Of a stretch of DNA of 8,974 nucleotides, positions 5,609-8,974 are shown piece by piece. Each line of letters starts with the position of its first letter. The stretch's first letter is position 1. This stretch comes from OFTM10 sp964196195 (GTDB lineage Bacteria; Actinomycetota; Acidimicrobiia; Acidimicrobiales; Aldehydirespiratoraceae). The translations under genes and the position numbers were made by a program. The DNA is taken from assembly GCA_964196195.1 (NCBI GenBank), contig CAXMSE010000074.1, positions 1-8,974 of the forward strand. Reading direction: 5' to 3'. A model generated the notes under the pieces. The model did not search any database. It saw nothing but the letters and a program-made list of their open reading frames with translations, and was not told the DNA's origin.

Positions 5609-6517
5609 ATGAAGGTACGCATCGGATACGGCATCGGGGCAGTACCCAAACTCCTGGCGGCGGTCGACGGGCTCGGAGCGGTGGTCGACGACCTCGATCG
5701 TCTCGGCTTCGATTCACTGTGGTTCCCGGAACGGGTCAACAGCCCTCAGCTGGATCCGATCGTGGCGATGGCCTACGTGGCGGGAAGGAGCAAGCGGCTC
5801 AAGTTCGGGCCCGCCGTTTCTGTGATCCCTGGCCGCAATCCCGTACTGATGGCGAAGGCGCTCGCCAGCCTCGATCGGGTTTCTGGTGGGCGCTGCCACC
5901 CCGCATTCGGGCTCGGCATCGCCAACACCGCCGAGCATCAGGCGTTCGGTGTCGAACGCAGTGAACGGGCCCCCTGGCTCAACGAGGCCATGCCCCTGAT
6001 GCGGCGCTTGTGGACCGAGGATTCTGTCGATCACGACGGCGAGCGCTTCTCGCTCACCGGGGCCACGGTGTTGCCCAAGCCGGTCCAGGATCCCTTCGAG
6101 GTGTGGCTCGGCGGCCAGGCACCGTCGGAGCTCCGTCGCACCGGACGTTTGGGCGACGGCTGGCTCGCCTCCTTCACTACTCCTCGCCACGTCGCCGAGG
6201 GGATCACAGTGATCGAAGAGGCAGCCGTCGACGCCGGTCGCCGGATGGATCCCGAGCACTACGGGGTTCTCATCCCCTACACGCCGTCACCGGATGCCAC
6301 CCTGCTCGCCCGTATCGCCGAGCGCGTTCTGGTCCGCCGGCCCGAGGCCGAAGTCGAGGAGGTGGTGGCAACCTCCCACCAGCGCCTGGTGGAGATGATC
6401 AACGAATTCCTCGAGGTCGGCGCGTCGAAGTTCGTGCTGTTTCCCTTCGCCGAACCCGACGACTGGACCCTTGAACTCGAAGCGGTGGCCGATACCGTGC
6501 TTGCGCTCCAGACCTGA
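5609..6517 (+). CDS. LLM-class flavin/F420-dependent oxidoreductase
   Basis: A 302-residue luciferase-like TIM-barrel oxidoreductase. Such enzymes use F420 or FMN to oxidise or reduce varied small molecules; in actinobacteria F420 is common, but the cofactor cannot be settled from sequence alone. Landmarks are the N-terminal strand MKVRIGYGIG, the core RLGFDSLWFPERV (31-43), LASLDRVSGGR (85-95), which is close to the classic 'LD-LSgGR' motif of the family, and EVWLGGQAPSELRRTGRLGD (164-183), which matches the phosphate-binding C-terminal part of the barrel. The length is normal. The ATG at 5609 has no nearby Shine-Dalgarno. The stop codon lies one base from the stop of the minus-strand remnant that follows. 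The substrate is unknown. Confidence 0.87.
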   Translation: MKVRIGYGIGAVPKLLAAVDGLGAVVDDLDRLGFDSLWFPERVNSPQLDPIVAMAYVAGRSKRLKFGPAVSVIPGRNPVLMAKALASLDRVSGGRCHPAFGLGIANTAEHQAFGVERSERAPWLNEAMPLMRRLWTEDSVDHDGERFSLTGATVLPKPVQDPFEVWLGGQAPSELRRTGRLGDGWLASFTTPRHVAEGITVIEEAAVDAGRRMDPEHYGVLIPYTPSPDATLLARIAERVLVRRPEAEVEEVVATSHQRLVEMINEFLEVGASKFVLFPFAEPDDWTLELEAVADTVLALQT

Positions 6518-6518
6518 C

Positions 6519-6650
6519 TCAGGCGGTGAGCAGCCCCAGGCCTTCGTGGGGGCCGTCGAGGATCTCGTCGACGGGTCCGCCGAGCCATTCCAGAGCGGCG
6601 GAGTAGACCGAGCGAGTGTCGATGGCAGACACGAGGTCGCACACAGCCAT
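6519..6650 (-). pseudogene. Probable C-terminal remnant of a DUF1501 protein
   Basis: This minus-strand frame encodes about 43 residues ending at TGA 6519. It contains DLVSAIDTRSVYSAALEWLG followed by GPVDEILDG and LGLL, closely resembling the C-terminus of DUF1501 (sulfatase-like, often Tat-exported) proteins, whose ending is typically 'tvDfRsVYatvLe-WLg...eiLgg...lgl'. Full members are around 400 residues, so about nine-tenths is missing. The frame runs on upstream into the 3' end of metB but loses the resemblance. The ATG at 6650 has no ribosome binding site. I call it a remnant; a small independent gene is the alternative. The family match is from memory. Confidence 0.5.
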
Positions 6651-6687
6651 GTTCGGCACAAGTTTTGATCGAAGTGTGAGGATCAGG

Positions 6688-7854
6688 TCAGAGCCTGTCG
6701 AGGGCACCTTCGAGGTCGGCCACGAGATCGTCGGCGCTTTCGATACCAACGCTGATGCGCAAGAGATCGTCGGGCACCTCGAGTGGCGAGTCGGCTGCCG
6801 AGGCGTGGGTCATCACCCCCGGATGCTCGATGAGCGACTCCACCGCGCCGAGCGACTCGGCGAGAGAGAACACGCGGGTGGACGATGCCACCCTCATCGC
6901 GGCATCACGACCGGCGGCCAGGCGGAACGAAACCATTCCCCCGAAATCGCTCATCTGGGAAGCCGCTGCTTCATGGCCGGGGTGTTCGGGCAGGCCCGGA
7001 TAGAGAACCGTCGACACGGCCGGATGAGCCTGCAACATCTCGACGACCGCGCGGGCGTTGGAGCAGTGGCGGTCCATCCGAACCGCGAGGGTCTTGAGCC
7101 CACGAAGTGTGAGGTAGTTGTCGAACGGACTCCCTACCGCCCCGACCGCGTTCTGGAGGTAGGCGAGACGCTCAGCCAGGTCGGTGTCGTCGGTGGCGAG
7201 GAAACCGCCCACCACATCGGAGTGTCCTCCGCAGTACTTGGTGGTGGAGTGCACCACCACGTCGGCACCATGGGAGAGGGGTTGCTGGAGGTAGGGCGTG
7301 GCGAAGGTGTTGTCGACCACAAAACGGGCCCCGCCCCCGTGGGCGATATCGGCGGTGGCAGCCAGGTCGACCACAGTGAGGAGGGGGTTGGTGGGCGTCT
7401 CAGCCCATACGATCTTCGTCTCCGGTCTCATCGCGGCATCGAGGGAATCAGGATCGGTGAGGTCGGCGGCCGACCACTCGATGCCCGACGGAGCCAACAC
7501 CGCTGAGATCAGCCGGTAGGTGCCGCCATAGGCGTCGTTTCCGAGCACGATGTGATCGCCGGGCGAGAGGGTGCGCAGCAGGGTGTCTTCGGCCGCCATG
7601 CCTGATGCGAAGGCAAGCCCGTGGCCTGCGCCTTCGAGCGAGGCCAGACAATCCTGCAGGGCCCTCCGGGTGGGGTTGCCCGTACGGGAGTACTCGTAGC
7701 CCCGATGCACACCGGGCTCCTCCTGCACAAAGGTGGTAGCGAGCGAGATAGGAGTGACCACCGCTCCGCTGGTCGGCTCGTGGGCCTGGCCGGCCCGGAT
7801 GGCGCGAGTCTCGAAGCCCCAGGCTTGAGGGTCGGCGAATACGTCGTCAGCCAT
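6688..7854 (-). CDS. metB: Cystathionine gamma-synthase / gamma-lyase (PLP-dependent)
   Basis: A 388-residue Cys/Met-metabolism PLP enzyme. It acts either as cystathionine gamma-synthase (activated homoserine plus cysteine to cystathionine) or gamma-lyase (cystathionine to cysteine). PLP contacts are visible: Schiff-base lysine K206 in VHSTTKYCGGHSD, Y53 and R57 in YEYSRTGNPT, G85-M86 in ASGMAAED, Y109 in NDAYGGTYR, and D181 in VVDNTFATP. SSTRVFSLAESLGAVESLIEHP is the usual C-terminal substrate-binding block. The start at ATG 7854 has GGAAGG 8 nt upstream. It overlaps the CBS stop by 8 bp, so the two are translationally coupled. The pairing with CBS favours the lyase direction, as in reverse transsulfuration, but sequence alone does not separate the two activities. 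Mycobacterium tuberculosis has a similar cbs-metB neighbourhood. Confidence 0.92.
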   Translation of the reverse strand: MADDVFADPQAWGFETRAIRAGQAHEPTSGAVVTPISLATTFVQEEPGVHRGYEYSRTGNPTRRALQDCLASLEGAGHGLAFASGMAAEDTLLRTLSPGDHIVLGNDAYGGTYRLISAVLAPSGIEWSAADLTDPDSLDAAMRPETKIVWAETPTNPLLTVVDLAATADIAHGGGARFVVDNTFATPYLQQPLSHGADVVVHSTTKYCGGHSDVVGGFLATDDTDLAERLAYLQNAVGAVGSPFDNYLTLRGLKTLAVRMDRHCSNARAVVEMLQAHPAVSTVLYPGLPEHPGHEAAASQMSDFGGMVSFRLAAGRDAAMRVASSTRVFSLAESLGAVESLIEHPGVMTHASAADSPLEVPDDLLRISVGIESADDLVADLEGALDRL

Positions 7855-8974
7855 GCAAGGTGCCTTCCGATAGGAACGACAAGACGTCGCTGCTGGAGAT
7901 GACAGATCGGGGGCGACCCCCATCGAGCACGAGGAGAGCCGAGCAGGTCTCGAGCATCTCCACCGCCAGCGCCACGGGCTGGCCGGAACCGATGGTGTGC
8001 AGGGGTGGAGCCATGATGTCCTCCACCGTCTTGTCGAGGACGGCTTCGGCATCGAACGCCATCTCCATCAGCCTCAACTCACTTATCGAGCCCATCACCT
8101 CAGCGGCCGACAGCGGCATCTCCCCCACTGCCACCGGAATCTGAGACACACCGTGTTGGTTCATCAACTCCACCGCGTGCTTGGCGAGATCACTCGGCTG
8201 CACATAAACGAGATCGGGGACTTCGGATCGGCGACTGTTGACCACGTCGGACACCACCGGACCGTCGACGGTGGTGAAGCCGTAGCCAGCGAGCCACTCG
8301 TCGTTGAACACCTTCGAGAGGTAGCCGCGGCCCGAGTCGGGGAGAAGCACCACCACGAGGTCGTCGGGCGATGCTTCGGCTGCCACCTCGAGGGCAGCCT
8401 GCACCGCGGTGCCACACGATCCGCCGATCAGCAGCCCCTCTTCCACGCTCACCCTGCGAGCCATCAGGAATGAATCGCTGTCGGTTACCGCGATCGTGCG
8501 GTCGATCACCGACGCGTCGTAGGTGTCGGGGAAGAAGTCCTCGCCCACCCCCTCCACGAGGTAGGGGCGGCCACTTCCCCCCGAGAACACCGATCCTTCG
8601 GGGTCGGCGGCGATGATCTGGATGTTTGGATTCTTCTCCTTCAGATAGCGCCCGACGCCGGTGATGGTGCCGCCGGTGCCGGCGCCCGCCACGAAGTGAG
8701 TGATCTTTCCTTCGGTCTGGCGCCATATCTCAGGACCCGTGGAGTCGTAGTGGGCTTGGGGATTCTCTTGATTGTGGTACTGGTTGGGCCGGTAGGCGCC
8801 AGGAATCTCACGAACGAGTCTCTCGGCGGTGGAGTAGTAGGAGTTGGGGTCGTCGGGGGGCACCGCCACCGGGCACACCACCACCTCGGCTCCGTAGGCG
8901 CGCAGAAGGTCGACCTTTTCGGGGGCAACCTTGTCTGTCATGACGAACACACAGTGATAGCCGCGTTGAGCGGC
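7847..8974 (-). CDS. cbs: Cystathionine beta-synthase (N-terminus beyond window)
   Basis: Partial gene open to the right edge; 375 codons are visible and roughly 85-90 N-terminal residues are missing, compared with about 464 for the mycobacterial enzyme. The missing part should hold the PLP lysine. CBS condenses serine and homocysteine to cystathionine. In the visible fragment, residues 1-220 are the fold-type II PLP domain, with the phosphate-binding loop GAGTGGT (97-103), TGPEIW (79-84) and GGSCGTA (184-190). Residues about 255-310 and 325-373 are two CBS domains that can give allosteric control, for example by S-adenosylmethionine. The internal ATG at 8941 and GTG at 8950 are not the start, because upstream codons (AAQRGYHCVFV) are clearly part of the family. 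It ends inside the metB start. Confidence 0.93.
   Translation of the reverse strand, partial: AAQRGYHCVFVMTDKVAPEKVDLLRAYGAEVVVCPVAVPPDDPNSYYSTAERLVREIPGAYRPNQYHNQENPQAHYDSTGPEIWRQTEGKITHFVAGAGTGGTITGVGRYLKEKNPNIQIIAADPEGSVFSGGSGRPYLVEGVGEDFFPDTYDASVIDRTIAVTDSDSFLMARRVSVEEGLLIGGSCGTAVQAALEVAAEASPDDLVVVLLPDSGRGYLSKVFNDEWLAGYGFTTVDGPVVSDVVNSRRSEVPDLVYVQPSDLAKHAVELMNQHGVSQIPVAVGEMPLSAAEVMGSISELRLMEMAFDAEAVLDKTVEDIMAPPLHTIGSGQPVALAVEMLETCSALLVLDGGRPRSVISSSDVLSFLSEGTLHG
7863..7868 (-). promoter_or_regulatory. Ribosome binding site for metB inside cbs
   Basis: GGAAGG on the minus strand lies 8 nt before the metB ATG (7854), within the last codons of the CBS gene. It fixes the metB start and supports coupled translation of the two genes. 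Confidence 0.6.

Noticed and set aside
6616..7506. Plus-strand open frame of 296 codons across metB
   Set aside because: It lies opposite a well-supported PLP enzyme, and its composition is that of a reverse-complement shadow.

Overview
The window is high-GC DNA with strong codon-position bias and mixed-strand gene order, most consistent with an actinobacterium. The cystathionine beta-synthase/metB pair, a luciferase-like oxidoreductase of the kind that often uses F420, a DUF664-type DinB protein and a DUF1501-like remnant would fit Acidimicrobiia or relatives. The lineage is an inference; there is no rRNA or other phylogenetic marker here.

Layout. Bases 1-232 (minus): N-terminus of a membrane-anchored, probably cupredoxin-like protein cut by the window edge. 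Bases 285-1732 (minus): two-gene ABC transporter of the FetAB/YbbLM type, ATPase first and permease second, joined by an ATGA overlap. Bases 1733-2024: divergent intergenic region with a 7-bp inverted repeat. Bases 2025-2573 (plus): DinB/DUF664 protein. Bases 2632-3084 (minus): PaaI-type hotdog thioesterase, converging on the DinB gene with a hairpin between them. Bases 3195-4506 (plus): a two-gene operon of a pterin-4a-carbinolamine dehydratase-VOC fusion and a cyclase-family hydrolase. Bases 4580-5494 (plus): a lipoprotein with an M15 D,D-carboxypeptidase-like domain. Bases 5609-6517 (plus): luciferase-like oxidoreductase. Bases 6519-6650 (minus): a short piece that reads like the C-terminus of a DUF1501 protein, probably a gene remnant. 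Bases 6688-8974 (minus): metB-like cystathionine gamma-synthase/lyase preceded and overlapped by cystathionine beta-synthase, whose N-terminus lies beyond the window.

How the genes relate. Three units are functionally coherent. The ABC pair probably moves metal ions, by analogy with the E. coli iron exporter. The CBS-MetB pair can run reverse transsulfuration (homocysteine to cysteine). The PCD-VOC and cyclase genes are co-transcribed, with no obvious shared pathway. The rest look like independent single genes.

I see no CRISPR array, tRNA, insertion sequence, phage gene or defence system, and no convincing new multi-gene system. The points most worth a second look are the cyclase-family protein with two replaced metal-ligand histidines, its fusion-protein partner, the DUF1501-like remnant beside metB, and the inverted repeat between the divergent fetA and dinB genes.
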